Under the pieces are notes generated by a model. The model did no database searches and was not told the DNA's origin. It saw nothing but the letters and a program-made list of their open reading frames with translations. This document shows, piece by piece, positions 1-7,863 of a stretch of DNA of 54,600 nt. This stretch comes from Nitrosarchaeum sp. (GTDB lineage: Archaea; Thermoproteota; Nitrososphaeria; Nitrososphaerales; Nitrosopumilaceae), in assembly GCA_002737445.1 (NCBI GenBank), contig NSIR01000003.1:64719-119318 (forward strand), given 5' to 3'. Each line of letters begins with the position of its first letter. The stretch's first letter is position 1. Both the position numbers and the translations under genes were made by a program.

Positions 1-963
1 CGTTGCCAATCCTTTGTCTACTATTTGTCCCAAAAGATACATGTCCACATTACCACCTGACAGTATCACTACAACTTTTTTTCCAGGTGAAGGTTTTACT
101 GAAATTAAATGAGCCAGACCCACAACCCCTCCAGGCTCTACCACAAATTTCATTCTTTCCATTAGCAAAAACATTGCCTTTGTAATTTCTGAGTCATCAA
201 CTAGAACTATATCATCAATTAGATCTTTAATTACTGAAAAAGTAAAATCGCCTGGAGTTTTTACAGATAATCCATCGGCAATTGTTCTTCCTCCACCACA
301 TGATGTGATTTTACCATTTTTAAAAGATTCATACATTGAGGGAAACGATTTTGATTGAATTCCAATTACTTTGATATTTGGATTTTTTTCCTTTATTGCA
401 ATTAAAACTCCTGCAGCTAATCCGCCACCCCCTATTGGAACATACACCTCATCTACATCAGGCAAATCCTCTAAAATTTCTAATCCAATTACACCCTGAC
501 CTACTATTATTTGTGGATCATCAAATGCCTGTATTATTGTTGCACCCGTTTCATGTGCAATTTGTTTTACTTTTACAAATGCTTCATCATAGTTTATTCC
601 TTCTAAAATTACATTTACACCGTAACCTCTGGTAGCCAGTATTTTTGATGGTGATGCGGTAATGGGCATAACTATTGTACATGGTATTTGTTCTAATGCT
701 GCGGCAAATGCAACTCCTTGTGCATGATTACCTGCAGAAGCTGCAACAACACCGTGTTTTTTTTCCGCACTTGATAATAATTTTATTTTATTATATGCGC
801 CACGAATTTTAAATGATCCAGTTTTTTGTAAAAACTCTGTTTTTAGATAAACTTGCGAACCTGTAAGATCACTAAAAGTACGAGAATATACTAGAGATGT
901 TTTTTGTATAACATTTCCTCGCATAGAGTCTGCAATTTTTATTTGTTCGTACAATGGATTCAT
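1..963 (-). CDS. ilvA: Threonine ammonia-lyase (threonine dehydratase), 3' end beyond window
   Basis: PLP enzyme of fold type II that deaminates threonine to 2-oxobutanoate, the first step to isoleucine; ilvD in this window acts later in the same pathway. Translating the minus strand gives the PLP-lysine motif GSFKIRGAYN, the phosphate-binding glycine run IGGGGLAAG, the SAGNHAQGVA motif and a conserved SGGNVDMY near the window edge. The reading frame is open to base 1, so the C-terminus lies outside. An upstream in-frame ATG at 1005 would add 14 residues. I prefer the ATG at 963 because a TATA-like run (about 1011-1023) lies too close to 1005 and because family members start about here. Serine/threonine dehydratase or serine racemase activity is possible, but threonine dehydratase is most likely. 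Confidence 0.88.
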   Translation of the reverse strand, partial: MNPLYEQIKIADSMRGNVIQKTSLVYSRTFSDLTGSQVYLKTEFLQKTGSFKIRGAYNKIKLLSSAEKKHGVVAASAGNHAQGVAFAAALEQIPCTIVMPITASPSKILATRGYGVNVILEGINYDEAFVKVKQIAHETGATIIQAFDDPQIIVGQGVIGLEILEDLPDVDEVYVPIGGGGLAAGVLIAIKEKNPNIKVIGIQSKSFPSMYESFKNGKITSCGGGRTIADGLSVKTPGDFTFSVIKDLIDDIVLVDDSEITKAMFLLMERMKFVVEPGGVVGLAHLISVKPSPGKKVVVILSGGNVDMYLLGQIVDKGLAT

Positions 964-1121
964 TGGAATTTCTGCTAGAAAAAACAGATATTTGACTTCT
1001 TCCATTTCATAAATTTATTTTAAATCAGAATTCGTGCCCAATTAATGATCAAATTGCATATAGTTCAAAATATGTTGTAAAATCCTTGTATGATATTTTA
1101 TAACTAGATAGAATATTGAAA

Positions 1122-1961
1122 TTACATTTTTAGTAATTCAGAAAACTCATCTAATCTTTTAACAATATTTTCTTTAACTGATTCGGATATTTTTCTAGGA
1201 TCAAAAAGCCCCTCTTTTGTTTTATTTCGTATAAATTCTATATCAAATGTGCATAAACATCCTTCTTCCCCTGTAATCAATCTATTATCATCAATTAGTA
1301 CAGAACTTGTTTGATATGTTTCCATTAAGAGATTGTCTAACTGTTTAATCAATAGAGTTTTTTTATTTGATAAATCTTGAAAATCAACTTCTATATCTTG
1401 TTCAATCTCCTTGTATATTTTTTCTCTAAATTCATCGTTCTCATAAAATATCTCAAATAATTTCTGGTGATCAAAGTCATTGTATCCTTTATCTTTTAAC
1501 TTATTTAATACAAACTGATCACTGTTATCAGACATTTGTTTTTCCTTATTTTTTGTTAAATCAATTATATCCGATAATTCTTTTTGTAATTGGATTACCT
1601 GTTGTTCTGGTTTGTAATATAATAAAACATGATATTGTAATGACAAGTGTCCTGAAATAAGATAATTCCCTTCTCTAATTTCAAATTTAGTAAAAATTCT
1701 TCTAAGATCATCGTTATTTGAAATTGAAACTTCTTGAATTGACCACTCTTTTAAATTTTTTATTATTTTTTGATAAAATGTATTTATGAGTTCTGGATCA
1801 AAAGTTTTTTGTTCAGTTATTGTTGCATCACCAAGCATAACTTTAATGCTTATTGATTTGTTCAACTCTACAATGTTTGCAAGAAATGATTGCTGAATAA
1901 TTTCATTTTTTTTGTTTAAAATTTGAATAAAATCATTTGAAGATCTTGAACCTAATCGCAC
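1122..1961 (-). CDS. Conserved hypothetical protein, 279 aa, charged and partly coiled-coil
   Basis: I do not recognise this protein. It has no signal peptide or membrane segment. The central part (about residues 125-215) is rich in Lys, Glu and Asn with heptad-like spacing and probably helical. Two cysteines sit close together in EGCLCTF near residue 236. It is transcribed toward ilvA and diverges from the small zinc-ribbon gene at 2040, so the two probably share the 1962-2039 promoter region. A cytoplasmic structural or scaffold role is only a guess. Confidence 0.7.
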   Translation of the reverse strand: MRLGSRSSNDFIQILNKKNEIIQQSFLANIVELNKSISIKVMLGDATITEQKTFDPELINTFYQKIIKNLKEWSIQEVSISNNDDLRRIFTKFEIREGNYLISGHLSLQYHVLLYYKPEQQVIQLQKELSDIIDLTKNKEKQMSDNSDQFVLNKLKDKGYNDFDHQKLFEIFYENDEFREKIYKEIEQDIEVDFQDLSNKKTLLIKQLDNLLMETYQTSSVLIDDNRLITGEEGCLCTFDIEFIRNKTKEGLFDPRKISESVKENIVKRLDEFSELLKM

Positions 1962-2004
1962 AAGAAATAACCAATTTTAACCGTCCTTAAACCTTAAGAT
2001 CTTT

Positions 2005-2020
2005 AATCTTTTAAATAGAA
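2005..2020 (+). promoter_or_regulatory. TATA-like box of the 2040 zinc-ribbon gene
   Basis: A TTTTAAATA run centred near 2013 lies about 26 nt before the ATG at 2040. This is the spacing expected for an archaeal leaderless transcript and favours 2040 over the ATG at 2031. Confidence 0.45.
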
Positions 2021-2039
2021 AAATTATATAATGGTGATA

Positions 2040-2162
2040 ATGTCTAGAGGTAAAATTTTCTGTGAACACTGTAATTCGGTAGTTTTAGAGTATTATCATG
2101 AAGGTTATAAAGGGAAAAGAGGCAAATGCACAGTATGCAATGCAGATTTTCCATTAGAATGA
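2040..2162 (+). CDS. Small zinc-ribbon protein, 40 aa
   Basis: A very short protein starting MSRGKIFCEHC. It has two CxxC knuckles (CEHC and CTVC) about 24 residues apart, the pattern of a single zinc ribbon, and little else. Another in-frame ATG at 2031 would add MVI, but the TATA spacing favours 2040. It ends 9 nt before the nucleotidyl cyclase, so both may be on one transcript. Its role is unknown; such mini ribbons may bind nucleic acid or protein. Confidence 0.65.
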   Translation: MSRGKIFCEHCNSVVLEYYHEGYKGKRGKCTVCNADFPLE

Positions 2163-2171
2163 GTTGATACA

Positions 2172-2990
2172 ATGTCCGAAAACGATGAATCTAAAAAACT
2201 TCAAATTGAAAATAATGAACATGCTAAATCTAATTTAACACCAAATGTAGTAGATGTTTTACTTGGTCATAAGGAAGAATACACTGTAGATTCAAATACC
2301 ATGATTCTTGAAACACAAAAAAGAGTTTGGAGTGCACTAAAGCAAGGCTACGAATATAGTGGAATTATGGACGAGTCAGATAAATTTTTACGCAAAAATG
2401 TTTTTCAAAAATTTAATTTAATTGTACTTTATGTGGATTTAGTAGGTTCAACCACAATGACCTTGGAATTACCTGAAGACAAATTGGCAATTATAATTAG
2501 TTCTTTTGCCCAAGAAATGGCATCAGTGATTACTCTGTATAATGGATACGTTTTAAAATTTGTAGGTGACGCTGTTATTGGATATTTTATTGCAAACGAT
2601 AATTCACTTTTGGTTGCAGATAAGGCAGTTAGTTGTGCAAAATCAATGCTCAAAGTAATTCAGACTGGAATTAATCCAATTTTAAATCAATATGATTATC
2701 CTGATTTATTGGTAAAAATTGGACTTGATTTTGGACAAAGTATAGTTATGAGATATGGCTCAAATCCACAAATTTCACATGTGGATTTAATGGGTCCTGC
2801 AATGAACATTGCATCAAAGATACAGTCATTTGCAAAACCTAATCAAATTTTAATTGGATATGACGTATATTCAAGATTACACCCTACATCTCAAAACACA
2901 TTCAAGGAAATTGTTTGGAGAAATAATGAATGGAAATACCGTTCAAGAGTAACTGGTGAATTGTACAAAATTTACGAATATCGTGATTAA
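2172..2990 (+). CDS. Class III adenylate/guanylate cyclase domain protein
   Basis: A 272-residue soluble protein whose C-terminal two thirds match the class III nucleotidyl cyclase catalytic domain. Metal-binding Asp89 lies in YVDLVGST and Asp133 in FVGDAV. The substrate-specifying pair looks like Lys129 and Asp205 (in HVDLMG), which in the family suggests ATP rather than GTP. Transition-state Asn212 is present in MNIASK, but the usual Arg four residues later is Lys216. The first 75 residues carry no recognisable sensor domain. It follows a zinc-ribbon gene by 9 nt and converges on the 2987-3133 gene with a 4-nt overlap. The fold is secure; cyclase activity is inferred. Confidence 0.85.
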   Translation: MSENDESKKLQIENNEHAKSNLTPNVVDVLLGHKEEYTVDSNTMILETQKRVWSALKQGYEYSGIMDESDKFLRKNVFQKFNLIVLYVDLVGSTTMTLELPEDKLAIIISSFAQEMASVITLYNGYVLKFVGDAVIGYFIANDNSLLVADKAVSCAKSMLKVIQTGINPILNQYDYPDLLVKIGLDFGQSIVMRYGSNPQISHVDLMGPAMNIASKIQSFAKPNQILIGYDVYSRLHPTSQNTFKEIVWRNNEWKYRSRVTGELYKIYEYRD

Positions 2991-3133
2991 ACTGTAAATT
3001 TGCCTGGACATTCAACATGTTCGTAATGGTGTTCAGATAATCTATCTTGAACTACATAAATTATAATTTTATGCAGATCAATGGATTTTATGCTTTTACT
3101 ACATTTGATACATGTTTTCAATAATTCGCTCAT
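2987..3133 (-). CDS. Small Cys/His protein, 48 aa
   Basis: Reads MSELLKTCIKCSKSIKS at the N-terminus and ends with HHYEHVECPGKF. A CIKC knuckle near residues 8-11 and a His/Cys cluster near 35-42 could form one zinc site. It is antisense and convergent to the cyclase, overlapping its stop codon by 4 nt. It is too short for most gene callers, but the Cys/His pattern and clean frame support it. Function unknown. Confidence 0.6.
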   Translation of the reverse strand: MSELLKTCIKCSKSIKSIDLHKIIIYVVQDRLSEHHYEHVECPGKFTV

Positions 3134-3195
3134 GCCTATTTGCGATCAAATATTGAAATCTATAAAGATCAGCGATCAACGTAATTTGAGCTAAA

Positions 3196-3657
3196 ATGAC
3201 GCCAAATCCAATTTATTGGATATTAATGCCTAAAGACAAGGCAAAAATATGGCAAAAATTACGTATTCATATGGATGAAACATCAATTAATCGTCTAAGG
3301 GACATGTATGGTCTAAATCCCAATATTCCTCAATTGGCTTTGCAATTTCCAAGATTACCTCCAAGTTTATCAAATCCATCATTCAAAATTTTTGAAAATC
3401 CTATGAAGGAAAAATTTGAACAAGATAATGCTGCAATTAATCCAAAATTACAAGGATTTCAACAATCTTATCAAAGTTATGCATCAGGATTGCTAACTAT
3501 GAATTCAAATGGAATCATCCCTCCAGGTCACCCATTATTTACAAGACAAAATTCAATTAATGTTTTAAAGACAGAAAATGACAAATTAATTAAAGAAAAT
3601 ATGGAATTAAAGAAAAAATTAGATGAGAAAAAAGAATCTAATTCTATGATGAGATAG
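3196..3657 (+). CDS. Hypothetical protein, 153 aa, with C-terminal coiled coil
   Basis: Unrecognised. The N-terminal 20 residues are rich in hydrophobic and aromatic residues. A proline-rich middle (PRLPPSLSNPS) follows, and the last 35 residues (about 118-150, with NVLKTENDKLIKENMELKKK) form a strong leucine heptad coiled coil, so it probably oligomerises. The start at 3196 may be too early; the Met at 3229 (MPKDKAKIW) is an alternative. It stands alone between a convergent mini-gene and the 3737 gene. Confidence 0.6.
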   Translation: MTPNPIYWILMPKDKAKIWQKLRIHMDETSINRLRDMYGLNPNIPQLALQFPRLPPSLSNPSFKIFENPMKEKFEQDNAAINPKLQGFQQSYQSYASGLLTMNSNGIIPPGHPLFTRQNSINVLKTENDKLIKENMELKKKLDEKKESNSMMR

Positions 3658-3736
3658 TTTTAAAAAAATACTTTTAGAAAAAAATAAACTAGTATCTATA
3701 GCCGAATCCTTATTAATTTCAAATTTAAATTACATT

Positions 3737-4123
3737 ATGGCAAAGACTCCTGCAGAGTTATGGAAAGAAAAAATAACTGGATATAGAAAAAAATGTCAAA
3801 CTATATTGAATTTATCGGATACCATTAGATATGTGGGTGTAATTAATTCCTACGGAAGAACATTAACTGGAATTATTAGACCAAATGTAAAACCAATGTT
3901 AAAATCGGATCAAGTTAAAAATGAATTTTTCATAATTTCTACATTAATGACATTGAGAAAAGATACTGTAAGTACAATTGGTAAATTAGATCATGTGATA
4001 ATACAACACCAAAAAATATTAATTATAATTTTCCAAAAAGATCTAGTTACATACTACATTTCAATAGATAAGGCAGAAAAAAATACTAGTAAAATAATTG
4101 AATCTATCAAAAAAACAATCTAA
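3737..4123 (+). CDS. Conserved thaumarchaeal protein, 128 aa (possibly DUF6659/roadblock-like)
   Basis: A compact soluble protein. After an N-terminal helix (AELWKEKITGYRKKC) come alternating hydrophobic strands: RYVGVINSYGRTLTGIIRP, then HVIIQHQKILIIIFQ and LVTYYISID. The order of a strand pair, a helix and more strands is reminiscent of roadblock/profilin-like folds, as in thaumarchaeal DUF6659 proteins, but I cannot confirm the family. It overlaps the convergent VOC gene by 4 nt at its 3' end. Confidence 0.65.
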   Translation: MAKTPAELWKEKITGYRKKCQTILNLSDTIRYVGVINSYGRTLTGIIRPNVKPMLKSDQVKNEFFIISTLMTLRKDTVSTIGKLDHVIIQHQKILIIIFQKDLVTYYISIDKAEKNTSKIIESIKKTI

Positions 4124-4533
4124 ACTGGAGTAAATCCATAATAGCCACTTGTTTGTTCTGCTTTATCATCAAAAATAGGTTCAAACAAAGAAATCAAATA
4201 ATCATCAGGATCTAAAATTATTGCATTTTTACCGGCATCCCTATCTACAATATCGCGATAAATTTTTACTCCCTTTGATTTTAATTCTTCAACTGCAGAT
4301 TTTAGATCTCCTACCAAAAATCCTATACTGATACCATTTTCAATGGAACTACCAATGTGCTGTGCAGTAAGTGATGCTGGATGTAAACTAAGTAATGCGC
4401 CCGAAGTTCCCAAATCTACCCAAGATCGTCTTTGTCTTTTTATTGGTAATCCAATAAGTTCATTGTAAAATTTTATGGATCTATCAAGGTCTTTGACTGC
4501 TAAAATTACATTTCCAACTTTTTTTATATTCAC
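4120..4533 (-). CDS. VOC superfamily (glyoxalase/bleomycin-resistance type) protein
   Basis: A 137-residue protein with two beta-alpha-beta-beta-beta modules. The first module contains VILAVKDLDRSIKFYNELIG, the classic VOC opening, and the second contains GFLVGDLKSAVEELKSKG. The near-terminal LFEP supplies the expected metal-ligand Glu. VOC proteins cover lyases, dioxygenases and drug-binding proteins, so the substrate cannot be named. It lies just downstream of two small RAM-domain genes on the same strand and may be co-transcribed with them. Confidence 0.82.
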   Translation of the reverse strand: MNIKKVGNVILAVKDLDRSIKFYNELIGLPIKRQRRSWVDLGTSGALLSLHPASLTAQHIGSSIENGISIGFLVGDLKSAVEELKSKGVKIYRDIVDRDAGKNAIILDPDDYLISLFEPIFDDKAEQTSGYYGFTPV

Positions 4534-4567
4534 AGCTAGTATACCTCAAAGTACGATAAATTCTTTA

Positions 4568-4786
4568 TTATAATACTTCCACCATTGTTTCGGTTCTCTC
4601 AACACCTGCAATTTTTTGAATTTGTGTTGTAACATCTTTAATTTTACCTAAATCTTCTACTTCGATTATAGCTACAGCATCAAATTGACCACTAGTAGGA
4701 AATGAATCGTAAACAAAAGTTATCTTGCGCAGTCTTGCAGCAATTAATTTTTTTGGTGATTTCACTAATACAATTGCCCTTACCAT
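4568..4786 (-). CDS. Stand-alone Lrp/AsnC ligand-binding (RAM) domain protein
   Basis: A 72-residue alpha-beta protein of the RAM type: strand (MVRAIVLVKSP), helix, then FDAVAIIEVEDLGKIKDV and a last strand near ETMVEVL. It lacks the DNA-binding HTH of Lrp/AsnC regulators. Such single domains form dimers or octamers that bind amino acids or partner with full-length Lrp proteins. It overlaps the neighbouring RAM gene by 7 nt, so the two are translationally coupled and may form a heteromer. Confidence 0.8.
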   Translation of the reverse strand: MVRAIVLVKSPKKLIAARLRKITFVYDSFPTSGQFDAVAIIEVEDLGKIKDVTTQIQKIAGVERTETMVEVL

Positions 4787-5019
4787 CCCATATTTACCTC
4801 CACTTCAATTAATGTTTCAGTTGTCACAATTTCTTTAATTTTTTTGAAATCAATTACAGTATTATTTATCTCATCAATATTTCCATGTAATACAGCAGTA
4901 ACATCTGCACGTCCAGCAACAATCATGATATCTTTAACTATTTTTCGTTTTTTCTTAAGAATTGTAACTACAATGTCTACTTTGCCCGGTTTGACTGTAA
5001 TTAGACAAAGAGCCTTCAT
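4780..5019 (-). CDS. Stand-alone Lrp/AsnC ligand-binding (RAM) domain protein
   Basis: A 79-residue RAM domain starting MKALCLITVKPGKVDIV, with the ADVTAVLHGNIDEINNTVIDF core typical of the family and no HTH. It diverges in sequence from its downstream neighbour but shares the fold, suggesting an old tandem duplication. The 7-nt overlap between the genes indicates coupled synthesis. The effector is unknown. Confidence 0.8.
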   Translation of the reverse strand: MKALCLITVKPGKVDIVVTILKKKRKIVKDIMIVAGRADVTAVLHGNIDEINNTVIDFKKIKEIVTTETLIEVEVNMGW

Positions 5020-5055
5020 GTTTTGTAAATAGCAAACAAATGAATAAGGATTGCT

Positions 5056-5319
5056 TTAGTCGTATGCGTCTTGAGATCTAGATTCTTCAAGATATGCCCT
5101 TCTTTCTTCATTTACTTTTTCTTGATCAATTTCTATATTATCATCAACTATCACAATACCCATATCGTCACTTTGTTCTATTTTTGATTTTTTAGCCTTT
5201 GATTTAGTAGGTTTTATCTTTAAAATTACCTGTTTATCCTTTGTTTTTGCAACTTTAATCTTTGCTGTAACTTTTTTTGTTTTTTTGATAATTTTCTTTA
5301 CACTTTTTTTTTTAGCCAT
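5056..5319 (-). CDS. Lys-rich basic protein with acidic tail, 87 aa
   Basis: The first 50 residues are almost one third lysine (KKKSVKKIIKKTKKVTAK), and the last 37 are acidic (DDNIEIDQEKVNEERR). There is no fold signature. A basic, disordered N-terminus followed by an acidic segment suggests a nucleic-acid or ribosome-associated protein. It lies 36 nt upstream of the RAM pair on the same strand and may lead that transcript. Confidence 0.6.
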   Translation of the reverse strand: MAKKKSVKKIIKKTKKVTAKIKVAKTKDKQVILKIKPTKSKAKKSKIEQSDDMGIVIVDDNIEIDQEKVNEERRAYLEESRSQDAYD

Positions 5320-5693
5320 TAATATCGAAAATCTAGGGATTACCTTGTTTTTAAATATTATGCAAAATGATTCTAGGGCATTATTGTTAGAAATATTTTA
5401 AGATTCATGTCTAATCTGGTTCAAATGTTGCTAGCAAGGATTTCTTAAATACAATAGATAATTTTGATAAAGATCGACTCTAATATTGTAAATTAATAAA
5501 ATTTATTTGTGTAGTTTATCAAATATGCAAAAATAGGACATTGTTTCAAAAATAAATATGTTGAAAAATAATTCAATTTTTCTTTTTTAAAAATAACCAT
5601 CTAAATTTTAAAATTTAATCTAATTTTAAAAGAGATTAGATAGATCTAGTAAAATCAGAGTTACTTGTGGTTCAAATAATCTAATAATAAAAA
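5320..5693. other. AT-rich intergenic stretch, no gene seen
   Basis: About 370 bp between the Lys-rich gene and tRNA-Phe. It is very AT-rich with runs of T and A and has no ORF longer than about 15 codons. T-rich sequence next to 5693 probably ends the tRNA transcript. Confidence 0.5.
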
Positions 5694-5767
5694 TGCCAGC
5701 GGGGGGATTTGAACGCCCGACGGCCCGGTCTTCAGCCGAGTGCTCTTCCAGGCTGAGCTACGCTGGC
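5694..5767 (-). tRNA. tRNA-Phe (GAA)
   Basis: The minus strand folds as a 74-nt cloverleaf. The acceptor GCCAGCG pairs with CGCTGGC, the D arm is GCTC/GAGC, and the anticodon stem CTCGG/CCGGG closes the loop CTGAAGA with anticodon GAA. The T loop is TTCAAAT and the discriminator is A. CCA is not encoded and there is no intron. One T-stem position (52-62) is a C-C mismatch. The next bases on the transcript are T-rich, which fits termination. Confidence 0.93.
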
Positions 5768-6012
5768 ACAAAGAATTTTCTTTAGATTGAGGAATTAAAA
5801 GTTGTCTCTAGTATGGTAAAATAGGAAAAACACTGTAAATATCAAAAATTTCATTCAGGGGGCAATCAAACTCACGGAAACCTTTGTAGATAAATCTCAA
5901 TTTTAAGGAATATACTCAAGATATGTCTAATTTCAAGTCTTTATTACAATTTAATTTTTTATGTGTATTTTTTAAATAATATGCCTAAAATAATTTAAAA
6001 AAGTACTATGTC

Positions 6013-6549
6013 CTATACTTTCCAAATGATGTCTTTTTGCCCACTTCTTTTGTTTAGCACACGCCCTAAAACAAAAAAAAGATCAGATAGTCGATTGACA
6101 TATTTGATACAATTTTGATTTATTTTTTCTTGTTGGCTCAGTATTACGATGCATGTCTCAGCTCTACGAATTATTGTTCTAACATGATGAATTTGAGCCG
6201 CGATAATATTTCCACCAGGTAAGATAAAATTAGTTAAAGGCGATAATTCTTTTTCATAGTTGTCAATATTTTTTTCTAAATTTAAAATCATTTCATCTGA
6301 AACCCTATTTTTTTCATCATGCAAATCTATGTTTGAAAGATCAGCTCCAACTATAAACAATTCATTTTGAATTAAATTACACAGTATTGCCACATCTTTG
6401 TCCAATTCATAAGAGAGTGCAATTCCCAATGTGGCATTTGCTTCATCAATTGTACCATAAGCAATTATTCTTGGATTATCTTTTGAGACTCTATTATTGC
6501 CTTGTAATCCAGTAGTTCCATCATCACCAGTTTTTGTATAAATTTTCAA
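6013..6549 (-). CDS. Cob(I)yrinic acid a,c-diamide adenosyltransferase, PduO type
   Basis: Adds the 5'-deoxyadenosyl group of ATP to cob(I)alamin to make coenzyme B12. The 178-residue length is right for PduO/MMAB. The ATP-binding N-terminal motif KIYTKTGDDGTTGL is intact, as are GTIDEANATLG and the C-terminal RRAETCIV and VNRLSDLFFVLGR signatures. The start codon is TTG at 6549. A TATA-like ATAATA near 6573-6578, 26 nt upstream, supports it. It links to the CbtAB cobalt pair at 35.9 kb in function, not position. Confidence 0.9.
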   Translation of the reverse strand: MKIYTKTGDDGTTGLQGNNRVSKDNPRIIAYGTIDEANATLGIALSYELDKDVAILCNLIQNELFIVGADLSNIDLHDEKNRVSDEMILNLEKNIDNYEKELSPLTNFILPGGNIIAAQIHHVRTIIRRAETCIVILSQQEKINQNCIKYVNRLSDLFFVLGRVLNKRSGQKDIIWKV

Positions 6550-6587
6550 TACTTTTTATTAAATATCTAAACTATTATGTTGTTCGA

Positions 6588-6598
6588 TTTATTTAATA
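6588..6598 (+). promoter_or_regulatory. TATA-like box before the 6621 ORF
   Basis: TTTATTTAATA lies about 28 nt upstream of the ATG at 6621, the leaderless spacing seen elsewhere in this window. Confidence 0.4.
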
Positions 6599-6620
6599 GT
6601 ATTAGATACAAACTTTGATC

Positions 6621-6719
6621 ATGTCTAAAAATATTTTTTCTCATTTCTTTAATGTATTTACTAGTAATTCTAAACCAAACAAAAAAACCCAAACTTTATC
6701 TAGAATTCATATAATATGA
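6621..6719 (+). CDS. Possible mini-protein, 32 aa
   Basis: A short ORF beginning MSKNIFSHFFNVFTSN and ending basic (KPNKKTQTLSRIHII). Its only support is the well-placed TATA-like box and a clean frame. The HD-domain gene has its own TATA box inside the end of this ORF. It may instead be untranslated leader. Confidence 0.3.
   Translation: MSKNIFSHFFNVFTSNSKPNKKTQTLSRIHII
6707..6716 (+). promoter_or_regulatory. TATA-like box of the HD-domain gene
   Basis: ATATAATA centred near 6712 lies about 24 nt before the TTG at 6736. This supports a leaderless mRNA and the unusual start codon. Confidence 0.45.
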
Positions 6720-6735
6720 GATATGCCCAACTAAC

Positions 6736-7266
6736 TTGATTCTTAATTTTCTTCGTACATCTGCAAATCTGAAAAAAATTAAACGCCAAGGCTGGATTGA
6801 TAAATTATCTTTAAAAAATCCTGAATCAGTGGCAGATCACACATTTTCAATGGCTATAATGGGCATGATTTTTTCAGATTTGGAAAATTTCAATACTGAA
6901 AAAATATTAAAAATGATTCTACTGCATGACTTGGCAGAATCCATAACAGGGGATATAGTTCCTGAAAAAATTTCAAAGGAGGAAAAAAACATACTTGAAA
7001 ATCAAACAATTAAAAAAATTCTTTCTCAATTACCCCCATCTTTGGAAAAACAATATGGTTCTCTATGGGATGAATATCAAGCAAATGAATCTAAAGAAGC
7101 AAGAATCGTGCATCAAGTAGACAAATTGGAAATGGTATTGCAAGCAAAAATTTACTCTGATGATGGTCATTCTTATGAAAATCTTTGTGTTTTTTTTGAT
7201 TCTGCAAAAAAAGAAATTATAGATCCAAAATTATCTGATTTATTTAGACAGATATTGGAGAAATAA
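6736..7266 (+). CDS. HD-domain nucleotidase/phosphohydrolase (YfbR-like)
   Basis: A 176-residue metal-dependent HD hydrolase. The H...HD...D signature is visible as ESVADHTFSMA, then MILLHDLAESITGDIVP, then VHQVDKLEMVLQA. Relatives of this size (YfbR/HDDC2) remove phosphate from 5'-deoxynucleoside monophosphates. The TTG start is supported by TATA spacing; the upstream ATG at 6723 runs into a stop after three codons. The stop is followed 3 nt later by the next gene, so the two are an operon. Confidence 0.83.
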   Translation: MILNFLRTSANLKKIKRQGWIDKLSLKNPESVADHTFSMAIMGMIFSDLENFNTEKILKMILLHDLAESITGDIVPEKISKEEKNILENQTIKKILSQLPPSLEKQYGSLWDEYQANESKEARIVHQVDKLEMVLQAKIYSDDGHSYENLCVFFDSAKKEIIDPKLSDLFRQILEK

Positions 7267-7269
7267 TGC

Positions 7270-7497
7270 ATGTCTGAGAAAAATAAAGATGAGTTAATTG
7301 AAGCACAAAAACAAGTGATTGGAATACTCTTTGAGGTAATTAAAAGACTCCAAACAAATAATGATTTAGATGATGAATATTTTAAAATAATGGAATTAAA
7401 GAATCAAACAAAAAAAGAAAGACTGGATAAAATATTACTAGAAAAAGAAGAAAATGCAAAAATTGTTGGAAGGCTTTTAGAGCAATTGCAAATTTAA
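7270..7497 (+). CDS. Hypothetical helical protein, 75 aa
   Basis: Almost entirely charged and helical (KKERLDKILLEKEENAKIVG), probably a coiled coil, with no Cys and no membrane segment. It starts 3 nt after the HD hydrolase and is surely co-transcribed with it, perhaps as a partner subunit. It converges on the 7508-7789 gene. Confidence 0.6.
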   Translation: MSEKNKDELIEAQKQVIGILFEVIKRLQTNNDLDDEYFKIMELKNQTKKERLDKILLEKEENAKIVGRLLEQLQI

Positions 7498-7507
7498 TTT
7501 TATATCT

Positions 7508-7789
7508 TTAATCATCCGGCATAATTTTTAGTCTTGATGTTTGTTCATATTTATCTTGAATATAGTGTGATAAATTTATCACTCTAACACGTGAAATCTT
7601 GTTTGTCCAGCTACCCTCATTTTCTAGCCATGATTCAATTTCATCAACATCATATCTTTCACCCTTTTTGAGAATTTCTCTAAAAATTAATTTAATTTCA
7701 CTTATTTCTTGCTCATTTAGATTACTTTTATCTTCAATTAGGGTTGTAATTTCATTTAATTTTATAATCACATTATTTGTTAATGGCAT
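7508..7789 (-). CDS. Hypothetical protein, 93 aa
   Basis: Unrecognised. The N-terminal half is acidic and helical. The middle has DEIESWLENEGSW and the end has RVRVINLSHYIQDKYEQ, which could be a small helical DNA- or RNA-binding fold. It converges with the 75-residue gene and diverges from the gene at 7864. Confidence 0.6.
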   Translation of the reverse strand: MPLTNNVIIKLNEITTLIEDKSNLNEQEISEIKLIFREILKKGERYDVDEIESWLENEGSWTNKISRVRVINLSHYIQDKYEQTSRLKIMPDD

Positions 7790-7833
7790 GATTTAACGCA
7801 TTTTGAAAGATATAACTGTCTTTTGAGTTACTG

Positions 7834-7843
7834 TTTTTATAAC
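7834..7843 (+). promoter_or_regulatory. TATA-like box of the 7864 gene
   Basis: TTTTTATAAC is centred 26 nt upstream of the GTG at 7864, supporting a leaderless transcript starting on the GTG. Confidence 0.5.
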
Positions 7844-7863
7844 AATCATAAATACATTGAATC

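Noticed and set aside
3-635. Plus-strand ORFs of 60 and 85 codons at 3-185 and 378-635
   Set aside because: They are antisense to the clear threonine ammonia-lyase frame and are made of Leu/His/Pro-rich low-complexity sequence.
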